A stretch of 64,000 nucleotides of DNA from the NCBI RefSeq assembly GCF_958298935.1, contig NC_084942.1:3045501-3109500 (forward strand), given 5' to 3'. The translations under genes and the position numbers were made by a program. Within the stretch, counting starts at the first letter, position 1; each line of letters opens with the position of its first letter. The notes below the pieces were generated by a model. That model was not told the DNA's origin, searched no databases, and was given only the letters and a program-made list of their open reading frames with translations. Below are positions 36,130-47,311 of this stretch, one piece after another. This DNA comes from Phragmites australis (Eukaryota; Streptophyta; Magnoliopsida; Poales; Poaceae).

Positions 36130-37264
36130 CGCTTACAGGTTGCACCCAACATCGGTATGAGCCTACCAGTTTTATGGGCTATTACCCAATCTCCACTGTA
36201 CAACATATGACCCCTCTCTGGTTGCGGCACCATAGACCATATATGGACATCAGAAAGGTTAGAGAAGAGAAAAGGCCGAAGGATATATTTGTGATAAATG
36301 AATTCTTTTTCGAGGGAAATGAAATAGATGGTTACACCTGACATCCATTGGCTCCCTAGTTTTGGGCTGCTGTACACGAGCCCATGACAACGATGAGTTG
36401 GGTTGTGGGCGTCCCCTTATCTCCACCGTACAAATCTAGGTAGATGTTTTTTAGATAAAGAGAGTTTTATTTTATCAAATAAATGAAAATATTTCGGCTT
36501 CTACACCATGATGTAAATTCGGCTAATTATTATAACCAATACAACTATGATGTAAACTGTCTACCACATGAGCCAACAACACAAACAAAAAGTAGAAAAT
36601 TTAACAAAAATACATATTCATTTTAAACATTTAATCTATTACTAAAACTCTACCCAAATTTTATAAAGATGTTCATCATTATAGTCTCCAACGGACAATA
36701 TCCGGCCAGATTTATGGGCTCTGATCTGGGATCCATTCGGGTGATGCCAAAAAAGCCGGTTGGTTATGAAGTCGTACCAACTTGGACGTCCGAGGAGATC
36801 ATGTGATCATGTCAGTGTGATTTCGCTATCGATGTTCACCGAAATGGCAGCTTCCTGACCCTTCATCTCATCACACCATTGGCATTTGTGATCCATCACT
36901 AGTCCCTCCTTACTTTGGAGGCTCAATACTTCAAGATTACCTGTACAACTTCTTTGTTTGTTTTTTTTTGTTTTTGTTTTTGTAAGAGTGATATTCTTTT
37001 CAGTATCCACTTGCAAGCGAAGAAACTAAACGGTCGAGCGGAGATCATGAAGGCAGCAGATTGCACCAAACATCTTTGCACTCGACCGACAAAAATTCTG
37101 TGCTGTTGTCAGTTGTCACACGTCAGATCTGCGCCTCTTCCCTATGTTTCTTTTTTTGAAGGAACTTCCTCGTGGTTGCATAACCAGAAATTCACAATTC
37201 TGCAAAACCGTGAATATATTCACATTCACGTCGCGTTAGCAAAACAGGAACATAGATCAGGGTC
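36130..37264. other. Upstream region of the alpha/beta-hydrolase gene
   Basis: AT-rich spacer. No coding region or bounded repeat could be assigned. The last few hundred bases probably act as promoter. Confidence 0.45.
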
Positions 37265-37280
37265 TATATATACATAGACC
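37262..37280 (+). promoter_or_regulatory. TATA box of the alpha/beta-hydrolase gene, inside a near-palindrome
   Basis: TATATATA at about 37265-37272 sits within a near-perfect inverted repeat whose arms are GTCTAT and ATAGAC. It is 215 bp upstream of the ATG at 37487, allowing a leader of roughly 180 nt. Confidence 0.5.
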
Positions 37281-37486
37281 AAGCGGATGTAACAATTATA
37301 TATCTACAGTCAGCAACATGCTAAAGCAGAAGATGCAAAAATAAATAAAGCAGTGACGGGGGTCCATCTGATGCAAACAGGTCACCGATGGAATAAAGGA
37401 CAACCGACATTGCAAGTTCTCCCTGCCACTCAAAGATATCTTCATGTCTGACTTCTCTCACCTGAAAGCATCAGATTTTGGGGGAA

Positions 37487-39002
37487 ATGGCTCCTAAATT
37501 AGCCTTTGTTCTGCTGATTGTGTTCCTCGGTTGGGCATTCCAGGCAGTTCTCCGGCCACCGCCTCCAAAACTGTGTGGCTCGCCAGGTGGGCCTCCTCTG
37601 ACATCTCCCAGGATCAAGCTCAGGGATGGAAGGTACCTGGCATACAGAGAAGACGGAGTACAGAAAGACAAGGCCAATTACAAGATCATCACAGTACATG
37701 CATTTGATACCACCAAGGACTTCCCCTTGCCTACTTCTAAGGTAAAGCAGGCAGCACAGCACAACTGGAAGTGAAATATCGGTTTATTTCTTCATCTTAT
37801 GCTCGTTGGTTTATTTCTTCATCTTATGCTCGTTGGTTTATTTCTTGTCAACTCAGGAGCTTGTGGAAGAATTGGGAATTTACCTCCTTGCTTTTGATAG
37901 AGCTGGGTATGGGGAAAGTGACCCGAACCCCAGGAGGGATGTCAAGAGCGAGGCACTGGATATTGAGGAACTCGCTGACCAGCTTGAGCTTGGGCAGAAG
38001 TTCTATGTCTTAGGGGTCTCAATGGGAGGATACTCAATTTGGGGATGCCTGCAGTATATACCACACAGGTAAAACACTCCAACCATATATATTTTAATGA
38101 AATATGAGATGTAAAGCTACATATGCTGTGAGTGCAGGCTCGCAGGAGCTGCGCTAGTAGTACCAATCATCAACTACTGGTGGCCTTCTTTCCCAGCTGA
38201 AGTATCCAGGCAAGCCTTCAAGAAACTGGTTGTGCCAGAGCAGAGGACCCTCTGGATTGCACACAACATACCTTCCTTGCTGAACATGTGGATGACCCAG
38301 AGGTGGCTCCCTTCTTCTGCGGCAGCTATGCACCACCCTGAAATATTTAGCAAGCATGACATAGAGGTTCTTCAGAAGATGATGACAATGCCAAGAACCA
38401 TTGAGGTAAATCACAGCCTCAGATATAAATGTAGAAGAAAGATTGCACAACACAAAGTATTACGTCACAGAGCAGGTTAATTAAATATGTAGTACACGGA
38501 CTGGCTTCCTATGTGTTCATGCCGTAGAGATAATAATATATCAATATAATTATATGAAAATTACAGGAAGAAAGAATATCAAAAGAAACATGTGTATTCA
38601 AACTTCAAAACTGACATAACACAGTGTTATAAAAAAATAGCCTACCTCTTTCTAAGATTTGTTGACGTAAAATTGATTTGCTTCTGCATATTTCAGAATA
38701 AATCAAGGCAGCAAGGCATTTATGAATCAATCCACCGTGATTTACTTGTCGCTTTTGGAAGTTGGGAGTTTGATCCAATGAATATTACCAATCCATTTCC
38801 TCAAAATGAGGGTTCTGTACACATCTGGCAAGGATATGAAGATAGGTTGGTGCTTGTTGAGCTGCAGCGGTACATTTCCAAGAAACTTCCGTGGATCAAG
38901 TATCATGAAGTCCCAGAAGGGGGACATATGTTCATGCTGGTAGATGGATGGACCGACCAAATTCTCAAGGCACTATTGGTAGAAGAGCCCTCAGCCATGT
39001 GA
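37487..39002 (+). CDS. Alpha/beta-hydrolase fold protein, N-terminally membrane-anchored (346 aa, 4 exons)
   Basis: Exons 37487-37741, 37857-38068, 38138-38405 and 38697-39002; all introns are GT-AG and phases join cleanly to 346 aa. The start MAPKLAFVLLIVFLGWAF is a signal anchor or signal peptide, then a proline-rich linker. The catalytic set is visible: nucleophile elbow GVSMGGYS with Ser140, acid Asp294 in YEDRLV, and His322 in GGHMFML. LLAFDRAGYGESD (about 95-107) is the strand-loop before the nucleophile helix. It belongs to a plant hydrolase family of about 330-350 aa found throughout flowering plants; substrates are generally unknown, with esterase or lipase activity the usual guess. 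The oxyanion-hole position where HG is common reads VHAFD here, as I recall for this plant group. Nothing suggests a broken gene. Confidence 0.93.
37781..37846 (+). repeat. 27-bp tandem repeat in hydrolase intron 1
   Basis: Two exact 27-bp copies (GGTTTATTTCTTCATCTTAT plus GCTCGTT) at 37781-37807 and 37808-37834, and a 12-bp partial third copy. The array ends 10 bp before the intron acceptor and contributes to its polypyrimidine tract. Confidence 0.9.
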
Positions 39003-40064
39003 CTGTATATCCATTTTCAAAATTCTGAGAACTGCAGCTGCCAGCAGCTATTTAGTTTACATTTTTTCCCTCAAGTTGTATTCTTAGAGCATCAATATTG
39101 GAATGATTCAAAAGATGATAGACCATACTATCACTTTAAGCTATTGTTCTCCAGCATATTAAGTAATCACAATAGCATGTGAGACCTTGGTACTTGTCAC
39201 GCACTACCAACTTTGGTCCAAAACAGATGTCGTCCTAGAATGTGTTATATGTGTAGTCAAACTTTCAGAACTTTGATGATTTATTATACATAAAAGTATT
39301 TAGTCAATGTCAATATAAATAACGTTACTGGAGTCATCATCAAAATTACATCAATGTTATTATAAATTTACTAATTTTATAGCATATGCTTAGGAAAAGT
39401 AATGGTCAAAATTGTGCACCAGAGACCATATCAATGACAAGTAAATCGGACCAGCATTAGTACTATACCTTGGCTGTTCACAAGTCGTAAGACAGTGAAC
39501 ATAGTACAAATGCAAATGCTACCTTATGCATATGACACCAAAAAACAAGCAAAAGGAAACTTAATTCTAACAATCTCCGGTCGTGATCCAGATAAAAATC
39601 ATGAAAAGCTTCAGTCCATGAGCATTGCAGTTTCTCTCCTTTTTTTAGAAGATACAGTCTGAGAAGGCAATAAGGCAAATAGATTTATCATATATTTTCA
39701 TGCATCTCATATATGAAAATCAAACATCAGCAGAAGACATATGATCTAATGTGCACGAGTTCTGAAAAAATACTAGGTGTTATGACGTTACTACCTAGAA
39801 TTCTAAATTTTGAGACAAATTTAGCATTTCCTCCCGAGCCTAATAAAATTAGCCCATAGTATTTCCAAGTGCACTGCTAAAATGTTTCAAGTATGATCCT
39901 CAGAAATCATTATTAGTACCAGTGCACCAAGGTACCAGCTAAGTAGCTAACTCATGAGCCATATGACATAAATCAAACCAATCAAGTAGCACATGAGCAC
40001 AGTCTGATGCACATAGCAATGGGCAACAGAATAAAAATATAATCAGTAAATAAAAACATAGAAG
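39003..40064. other. 3' flank of the hydrolase gene and spacer
   Basis: AT-rich sequence with no assignable reading frame or bounded repeat. Confidence 0.5.
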
Positions 40065-40072
40065 TTCACATC

Positions 40073-40842
40073 CATAGTTGTTACGGCAATGTGGCGAGGC
40101 GCAATGACCCACCACCTTCACACCTTTACGGTGCTTATGGCGCGTGGCATGGCGACGCCATACATATATCGGTGTGGCGAATACACACATCATAGTATAT
40201 GATAGATATGCAATAATATATTATATATAAGTAAAAGAAAAGAAAAGAAAGGGGAAACAAAGAAAATGTGAAGGCGCTAGCTAGTTAAATAGGCTATTAG
40301 CCTATCCAACCCACTACGCTGGCCCACAAAACAGCTTAATAATCAAACCCCTCTACTATCTATAACCCTAGCCCATCCAGCCCAGAGCCCACCAAACCTC
40401 CGGATCATGCAATCTTGAGCTCTGGACCGTCTGATCACCTACGGACGAGCCACACCCCGCAGCAACGCCGCCTCCTTCTCGCCCGCCTCCTTCTCTCCCG
40501 CATCTGCCTCCTTCTCCCCCATGCCGCATGCCCCCTCAGCAGCGCCACTACCTCCTCTCCCCACTGCATCGTCTCCTTCCCTCTTCCTTGCCGTGTTTCT
40601 TCCCACTGCCGTCACCTCCTCCCGCTCCTCCCGATTCCGTCATCGTCTCTGTCGCAGGCGGCCAGATCAGCAACAGGGGAGGACGGGAGACAGCGAGGTG
40701 ATGGAGATCCAGACGGGAGGCGACGACGGGCGGCGTCGGCGTGGCGGCTCGCGACGTGGCATCGGCGTGGCGAGAGTCAGAAAATCACCATGCCGATATG
40801 ACGACGATACGGCGTCATTATAGCGACGCTATGACAACTATG
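40073..40842. mobile_element. hAT-like non-autonomous element with GC-rich cargo
   Basis: A 770-bp element flanked by an exact 8-bp duplication, TTCACATC, at 40065-40072 and 40843-40850. The terminal inverted repeats are CATAGTTGT / ACAACTATG, with further GGCG/CGCC inverted matches inside. The left third is AT-rich. About 40320-40790 is abruptly GC-rich, with Pro/Ser/Arg-rich open frames that look like the 5' end of a grass gene rather than transposon sequence. No transposase. Confidence 0.72.
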
Positions 40843-40982
40843 TTCACATCTAATTATGATAAATCAAATGATTGAAAGTGCATTAGACAGTAGCATTCAC
40901 GAAAGGCAACACTTAATTGACTTCTTAACACAAATAAAGAATATCTGCAAGTGCTTCTAACAAATGATTCAACCAAGGCTTA

Positions 40983-41210
40983 GGGCATGTTTGTTTTTTA
41001 TGCTGACTATGGATTCTAGCCCCAAAAGCAGAAGGAAAAACAAACGTAGAAGCAAAAACAAATGGTCACAATACAAAAGATGATTCTCACAATCCACAAG
41101 TCAAATTGTAATACAGAATCCCACGATCCACAATCTGGTGGGAAAGAGCTTCCACGTATACTACAGACTGGACTAGATTCTCACAATCTAAAGATAAAAC
41201 AAACAGGTCC
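40983..41210. mobile_element. Tourist-type PIF/Harbinger MITE
   Basis: A 228-bp element between TTA at 40980-40982 and TTA at 41211-41213. The tips are GGGCATGTTTGTTTT on the left and GGACCTGTTTGTTTT on the right in reverse complement. Confidence 0.8.
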
Positions 41211-41213
41211 TTA

Positions 41214-42650
41214 GGAGTGTATTTTAGAAAAAGAGAGGCAATTCCGTGAGGCATGCACCACTAAAGTATTCCCATGAGTAAAAGTATATTATATGAAGTA
41301 TTAACTTGCCCATGATTATGATATTTATGCATATTGTCAATACTCATTTACATACAGGACATATTCTTTTCACTTTTATTTGGTGAATCACTAACCAAGT
41401 GCCACCAAGTACATAGGTTTGCAAAATTTGAAGAATGAACCCTAGAATAGAATGTCTACTTTGAAATTTTTATAAATAAAAATAAACATTTACTAACATG
41501 TAGTAACAATAGAAAGTCATGTTTTTTCAATCCAAAACAATGTGACCTCATAATTCAAAATATGTAACCAAGGTCATACACAAATGGTCAAGCTTGAGAG
41601 CATCTGCTCTATGTATTTAGGTAATATGTTAGTATGACAAATACAATTGTAACATAATTACAGGCAGCCCTCAGCTATTATCAGAACTCTGAGAATCAAA
41701 CACCTAGCACACAAGATTGGATCAGGTGCATAAGACTCAAATATGTGTTAATTGATAATATTTCGTATATATGGTACGGATGAATTTGATCAGGTCAGAG
41801 TTGTCAGACGAGAAGTTCTTGACAGTGGGGTAAAATAATTTCAGAAACACATTAGAAGAAAAACAGAACAGGAACATATAGAACAGATGCTACATATATC
41901 AGAGTTTCATTTATACCATGGATCAACTTCCCAATCCACAAGGCTGACCCTAGGGTTATTGAAACAATTATCATTCTGATCTCTTTGAATGTTTCAAGGA
42001 GCAGAAGTTAGATGGAATTCGACCACTTCAACAGTCAGTGGAGGACATACTGCAGGTTTGCACTGCAGATCCAACCTCTTGCAAATTGTGCACTTCAGAA
42101 ATCGTGATGCATTACACAAATAAGTGAAACAGCAAATGCTGATGTGGACTGAAAAACTAAATAGCTTTTTGTTCTCATGTGGTCTTGCAAATTTTCTTCA
42201 TGTCAATAACAGTTGGGACAGAGCTCCCACCATAGATAACATTAAGAAAGAGACAAGCTTCTCGTTAAATGAACCAAAGAACAAGAACACAGTTACATAT
42301 CTGACAGGTCAGTGTATGTGACTTATGCCTATGGCAAGATTGATGGTGATACAAGAATTATTCATGACACAAAAATCTTGGTATGTTTCTACCAAAAGAA
42401 ATCCTATGTATAATTGAAGAAAGCTTAGTCGCAAAGGCCCTCGGTCATTTACCATTTGAGATAGTAGGTATATGGAATGCATGGCCGACAGGTTTCCAAT
42501 ACACCTTATCAAAAGCAAAGAACAAAAGGGGTAGAATAGTGTCATGAAAGTTTTTTTAGACACTGGAGAACATCCCCACCTCCCAGTTTCCATTAGAAAA
42601 TGTATCTCCATGAGTATAATACCAAGTAAAGAATTGTGACGAGGTTCCAG
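41214..42650. other. Spacer between the MITE and the PPR gene 3' flank
   Basis: AT-rich sequence. The minus-strand open frame at 42309-42770 has no recognisable motif; its right half is probably untranslated flank of the PPR gene. Confidence 0.45.
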
Positions 42651-42936
42651 CAGCAAGAGGAAGACCTGTCTGTGCTCAACTATTCGATTGGAAAGCACCC
42701 AGCAGCTTAACTCAGAGAATGTTTTCCCAAACTGTCTTTTTTTCCTTCTTTTGAACGAAATTGCCCCCAAAACTCCATCTATCCCCTCCTGAGCAGCAAG
42801 AGGAAGACCTGTGTGTGCTTAACTATTCGTTTGGAAAGCACCCAGCTGCTTAACTCAGAGAACATTGTCTCAAACTCTCTTTTTCTTTTCTTCCTCTTTT
42901 GAAAGGAATTGCCCCCAAACTCCATCTATCATCTTC
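42651..42936 (-). repeat. 143-bp tandem duplication in the 3' flank of the PPR gene
   Basis: CAGCAAGAGGAAGACCTGT begins at 42651 and again at 42794. Both copies run through AAAGCACCCAGC, TTAACTCAGAGAA and TTGCCCCCAAA to CTCCATCTATC, with about 10 percent differences by eye. They lie 150-430 bp beyond the PPR stop codon and may be transcribed as 3' UTR. Confidence 0.85.
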
Positions 42937-43082
42937 AGACTGAACACAAAATCAAAATATGCTTGAAGAAATGAGCAAAGCTACAAACCACTGATGAAGA
43001 GAAATATGCATACAGGAGAAAATTCTTACAGGGACATACCCGCCAAGCAAGGCTAATAAGATACTCTTTCACAGAGACCAAT

Positions 43083-45227
43083 CTATTCACCCAAAACAAC
43101 ATTCTCCAAGTACTCAATTGCATGGTGCATGTGGCCTTCATCAAATCCCTTAAACAAGGCATAGTGTGTGCAATAATCTGGATGAATACCATTCTGATGC
43201 ATTTCAAAATACAATCTTATTGCATCCGCCCAGTTGCCTTCTCTACAGTTCCCGTCTATCAACAAAGTATATGTGTATTTGTTTGGCGCTAATCCCCTTT
43301 CCAGCATCTCATGAAAATGATGATAAGCTAAGTGAGTTCTGCCCATCCTGCATAGTGCATGTATGAGCACATTATATGTTACTTCATTAGGTTCAACTCC
43401 TTTCTCCAGCATCTTCCGAAACCAACCATATGCTGAATAAAGATTTCCTCTTCTACAATATGTGTGAATAAAAACAGTGTAGGTCACAGCTGAGGGTGAT
43501 AAACCACTTGAGACCATGTCATCAAAAATATCCCTTGCTTCTCTTAGGAGTCCTCTCTCACAGTGCGCATGAATCAAGCAGGTGCATGTGATACGGTCAG
43601 GCTGTAAACCATCACTGACCATCTTCATGCACAGCACATAGGCATGTTTCAGGTTACCAGTCTTGGAAAGTCCATCAATAAGAATATTGTATGTAACTAC
43701 ATCAGAAGATATTCCTTTCAACTCCATCACTTCCCTCAAATGGAAAGCGTTGGAAATAGCCCCTAGGGTTAGCTCTGCGCAAATCCTTGTATTATAGGCA
43801 AAGCAATCTGGCTGCAAACCTTTGCTCAGCATCTCATCAAAGAATTCTCTTACCATATCAAGGTTCCTCGCCTTAGATGAAGCATTCATGAGAATTGTAT
43901 ATGTACAAACATCGGGCAAACAACCCTGCTGTACCATTTGATCTTTGAATCTCTCAGCTTCCTCTAAATCACCTAATCTACAACAACCATCTATAAGACT
44001 GTTATACGTCAAAATTGTCGGTGTTAACCCTGCACGCCTCAAATCACCAAGCAACCAAAGTGCTTCCTTTAAATTGCTTGCCTTACAATAACCATTTATC
44101 AATGAATTGTACGTGATCAAGTCTGGCAGCAATCCCATTGCCCTCATTTCCACAAATTTCACCTGTGCAGCCTCTAGCTGCCCACTTTTAAGCAGCCCAT
44201 GAATCATTGCATTGTATGTCACCACTGTAGGAATAATACCTTCATTCTCCATCTCCAACTGCAAAGCTTCAACCTTTTTGACAAAACCCTTTGCGAGCAA
44301 CCCAGTGATAAGTGGGTTATAAGTGAAGGATGACGCTTTCTTGGACAACCGCAACCTGTCAACCAGCTCCGCTGCCTTCTCCAGCTCACCTTTCCTGGCC
44401 AACCCACTAATCACCACATTGTAGGTGACATCATTCGGCAAGCAACCAACCCCCTGGGTCTCCATCTCCCTCAACAGCTTTTGAACCTCATCCATCCTTC
44501 CCTCCTTGAAGGAAGAATCCAGCAATGTATTGTACGTGACAATGCTTGGCCCAATTCCAAGCTGGTGCATCTCTGCACGCACAGCACGAATGTCATCCCA
44601 CCTGGCCGCGTCACGGAGCACACGAAGCACGCGGTTGCAGTCCTTGACGTCAGGGGCCACGCCATGGTGTGCCATCTCGCGGAAAGCGGAAAGGCATAAT
44701 TTCGAACAGGTGGTGGGCGCTGGGTCGTGAGCTTCGCATTCCGTCGAGAACTTGGTGGACAAGCGTAAGAGGAGGCTGAGTAGGGATCGGTGGGAGGGAG
44801 AGACGGAAGAGGAGAGGAGGAGGGACACGAGTGGGAGGAGGAGGCCGAGGTGGAGGGCGCGGAGGGAGACGGGGTAGGCGGCGCGGATGTGGTTGGCTTG
44901 GGCGAGCGGGACGAGGACGGCGGCGAACGCGGAGGCGGAGCGGGGGAAGCCACACGGGGTGGTCTCTGCCCACCGGAACAGCTGGCGCGCGACGCCCGGG
45001 AGGCCGCGGAGCGCGGCGTGGACGTCGCCCGTGGCAAGCACCTGGCGGAGAGGCTCCGGTGGCGGGGGATCAGATGTGAGTAGTAGTGCGAACGGGTTCT
45101 CTTCGGGCAGCGGCGGGATCAGCGCCCGCGAGTAGGAGGAGAAGCGGAGGCTGGAGAGAGTTGCTACGGCGGCGGCGGCGGCGGCTACAGGAGCTTGTGA
45201 TTTGCAGTAAGGGATGTTGAATAGCAT
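43083..45227 (-). CDS. P-class pentatricopeptide-repeat protein (714 aa, intronless)
   Basis: The frame starts MLFNIPYCKS; an in-frame TAA lies two codons upstream of this ATG, so the start is firm. The first roughly 45 residues are Ala/Ser/Arg-rich and nearly acid-free, like an organelle presequence, probably mitochondrial. From about residue 190 to 705 the protein is a run of about 14 PPR units of 35 residues with the usual VTYN(T/A/S)LI..G pattern. Examples are VTYNTLL at 230, DVTYNVVISGL at 266, and then TYNAMIHGL, TYNSLINGY, TYNSLIDGC. There is no E, DYW or SMR C-terminal domain, so it is P class. Such proteins bind single-stranded organellar RNA for stabilisation, splicing or translation. 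It resembles Arabidopsis At1g22960-type proteins from memory; the RNA target is unknown. A GCC-repeat alanine run near the N terminus may vary in length. Confidence 0.95.
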   Translation of the reverse strand: MLFNIPYCKSQAPVAAAAAAVATLSSLRFSSYSRALIPPLPEENPFALLLTSDPPPPEPLRQVLATGDVHAALRGLPGVARQLFRWAETTPCGFPRSASAFAAVLVPLAQANHIRAAYPVSLRALHLGLLLPLVSLLLSSSVSPSHRSLLSLLLRLSTKFSTECEAHDPAPTTCSKLCLSAFREMAHHGVAPDVKDCNRVLRVLRDAARWDDIRAVRAEMHQLGIGPSIVTYNTLLDSSFKEGRMDEVQKLLREMETQGVGCLPNDVTYNVVISGLARKGELEKAAELVDRLRLSKKASSFTYNPLITGLLAKGFVKKVEALQLEMENEGIIPTVVTYNAMIHGLLKSGQLEAAQVKFVEMRAMGLLPDLITYNSLINGYCKASNLKEALWLLGDLRRAGLTPTILTYNSLIDGCCRLGDLEEAERFKDQMVQQGCLPDVCTYTILMNASSKARNLDMVREFFDEMLSKGLQPDCFAYNTRICAELTLGAISNAFHLREVMELKGISSDVVTYNILIDGLSKTGNLKHAYVLCMKMVSDGLQPDRITCTCLIHAHCERGLLREARDIFDDMVSSGLSPSAVTYTVFIHTYCRRGNLYSAYGWFRKMLEKGVEPNEVTYNVLIHALCRMGRTHLAYHHFHEMLERGLAPNKYTYTLLIDGNCREGNWADAIRLYFEMHQNGIHPDYCTHYALFKGFDEGHMHHAIEYLENVVLGE

Positions 45228-46420
45228 GGATTAAGGTTCTAGTACAACCCAGCGACGCCTCTCCATGAATGAGGCGCGGTGGCCGCGAGGAGTGCTACCT
45301 ACACCAATGCGGCGGCGGCGGCGCCACACCAGATTCCGGCGGCCGTATGAGGTCGAGGGCACCGCAGGAGGCGGCCCCCGACCTGGTGTAGAGGACGGAA
45401 GGAGAGGGCTGGACTGATATGGACAGGAAGCGGCGGTGGAACCCCGGGCGGCGTTGACGGCGGGAGGCGGCGGCAGCGGCTGGTAAGAGAGAGGGCGCCG
45501 GCCGGGTTCGAGTGGGGGGGGGGGGATCGGAGGAAAGAAAGGCCACGTAACCAGAACAACTACTGCGCTCTGGGCCGTACAGGTGCACCGGCAAATCTGC
45601 ACCTTTGATTTTGTATCAAGATTTGTGCATGTTGATGTCTCATATAGGGAACCTGCTCATTTGACTTAGGGAGCAAAGTCACGGGACTACATTACCCATG
45701 ACTTTTGGCCTGCTGTGAGTCGGTAGATTGAAAATGGACGGCTAAGATCTAACGCTATATTATTCTATAGTGTTGTTGCAGTACATGTGATATGTAAATC
45801 AGAATATTTTGTGAACAGTATTTGTGGTACAGTGTCATATTGCATAGTATTGTTTATCCTCTAATAAAACACCATTTACACTATTGCATCCCTCTGAATT
45901 TACTTTCTCAAGTTACAAGAGTTGGTTCCCTTATCTAGCAGTATGTTTGATTAGAGGATAAAGTTAGATCGGATATGAGCATCCATATTTTGTTAGATGA
46001 GGCGATTTAATTTCTTATTTGGTAGCGTGGATGATGCGATCTAATTTTTTGTTTGGTTTGACGAATAAACTTAGATGGGGTTAGCTAAAATTTTATATGA
46101 TTTGCTTGTCATATATTTAGTTTTTCATCAAAATATAATCATGCAAGATCTTATTTTGATTTAATTGCAATGAATACAATGGTACAATCGAATCGCAAAT
46201 CAGATAAACGATTTAGGATATAATATCATTTAAAGTGTGTTAATAAAAAAATACATTTGCTCTAACTAATCAAAATAAGCCACATCAACAAAGATAAAGT
46301 TTATCTAGAACATGGATGGCTTCATCCAACAGTTTTTGGTACATTAGCTCATCCAACATCTAACAAAGAATATTCCCTCTAAATAATCATCCCATCCAAC
46401 ACTTCAAACAACTGGTAGAA
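45228..46420. other. Upstream region of the PPR gene and spacer
   Basis: GC-rich for about 370 bp upstream of the PPR start (5' UTR and promoter, with a G10 run near 45516), then AT-rich. Repeated GATGAG/CATCCAAC-type motifs at 45950-46410 hint at an old MITE, but no borders could be set. Confidence 0.45.
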
Positions 46421-46492
46421 AATTTCACTTTGGACTATGTATTAGTGTATTTGGTGTATTTTGAACCACTTTTAATAACAACTTCCACTTTT

Positions 46493-47245
46493 TGTCAGTG
46501 TATAGAATAAAGAGGTCCTCTGTTCTGAGGGCCCACACTAGCCAATATCATTTGGTAGAAGATTTTTTTCCTGGACAGGGTCTCACCGTACGATCAGTCT
46601 GTGCCTTCACGACTAGGATCCTTATCATATAAGGGATTCTCACCAAACCAATATATTTTCATTAATGTTTTCACTCAAGTATTTTTCTTCACTAGGCACT
46701 CCTCCCAAACGGGCAGGTCATGGTCGGTGCAGAGGTGCCATGCCCCGTCCCGTAGCATTAAACGTTACGGGACAGGTTCGCAGGCGTGTCAGGTTGCTTC
46801 ACAGGCGCACGTGTGAGGCCGATGATGGGATAGGGCAAACCGGCTGACCGGGGTGAGGTAAGCGTGGAGATATCCAGCGGATGGGACGGACTTGGTAGCT
46901 TCATTAGAGCAAAAGGGGCACATGCATTGCCTATTATAATAGCCTAAGTGTAGAAGGTTTAGTGAGGATGAGTCGACTGCTTTTGGCCTATTTGTAAGTT
47001 ATTCTTCTATTGTATATAAAGAGGAGAATGAATCTAGCATGAGGGAGAGAGACTCATCTGTAATCAGTTCACAAATACTGATAATAAAATATACATAGCG
47101 TATGGCTGTTATCCTTCGAGAGGCCTAAACATGGATAACCTCTTTGTTCTTGAGTTCATCACAAACACACACATACTACAAGCGTTGTTCACATGCATAT
47201 TGACCGGTACACCTCAGAATCATTGTCAGGGACTAACCCTCGACA
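46493..47245 (+). repeat. 5' LTR of the Tat-like element
   Basis: 753 bp, TGTCAGTGTATAG to CCCTCGACA. Aligns with 55631-56410. It lacks about 35 bp present in the 3' copy (around 55788-55815, with CAACCTTTGTTGGTCGC). Confidence 0.85.
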
Positions 47246-47311
47246 GTTGGCATGCCAGGTATGGGAGTGTTTCTGTGTTTCGGTAAGTGTTAAAGATTAG
47301 ATTGGGCTACC

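Noticed and set aside
44471..45135. Other-frame open frames over the PPR N terminus
   Set aside because: Low-complexity shadows of GC-rich sequence; the 714-aa PPR frame explains the region.
45231..45602. Minus-strand 123-aa open frame upstream of the PPR gene
   Set aside because: Low-complexity, no domain, and in the expected 5' UTR and promoter; an in-frame TAA separates the upstream sequence from the PPR start.
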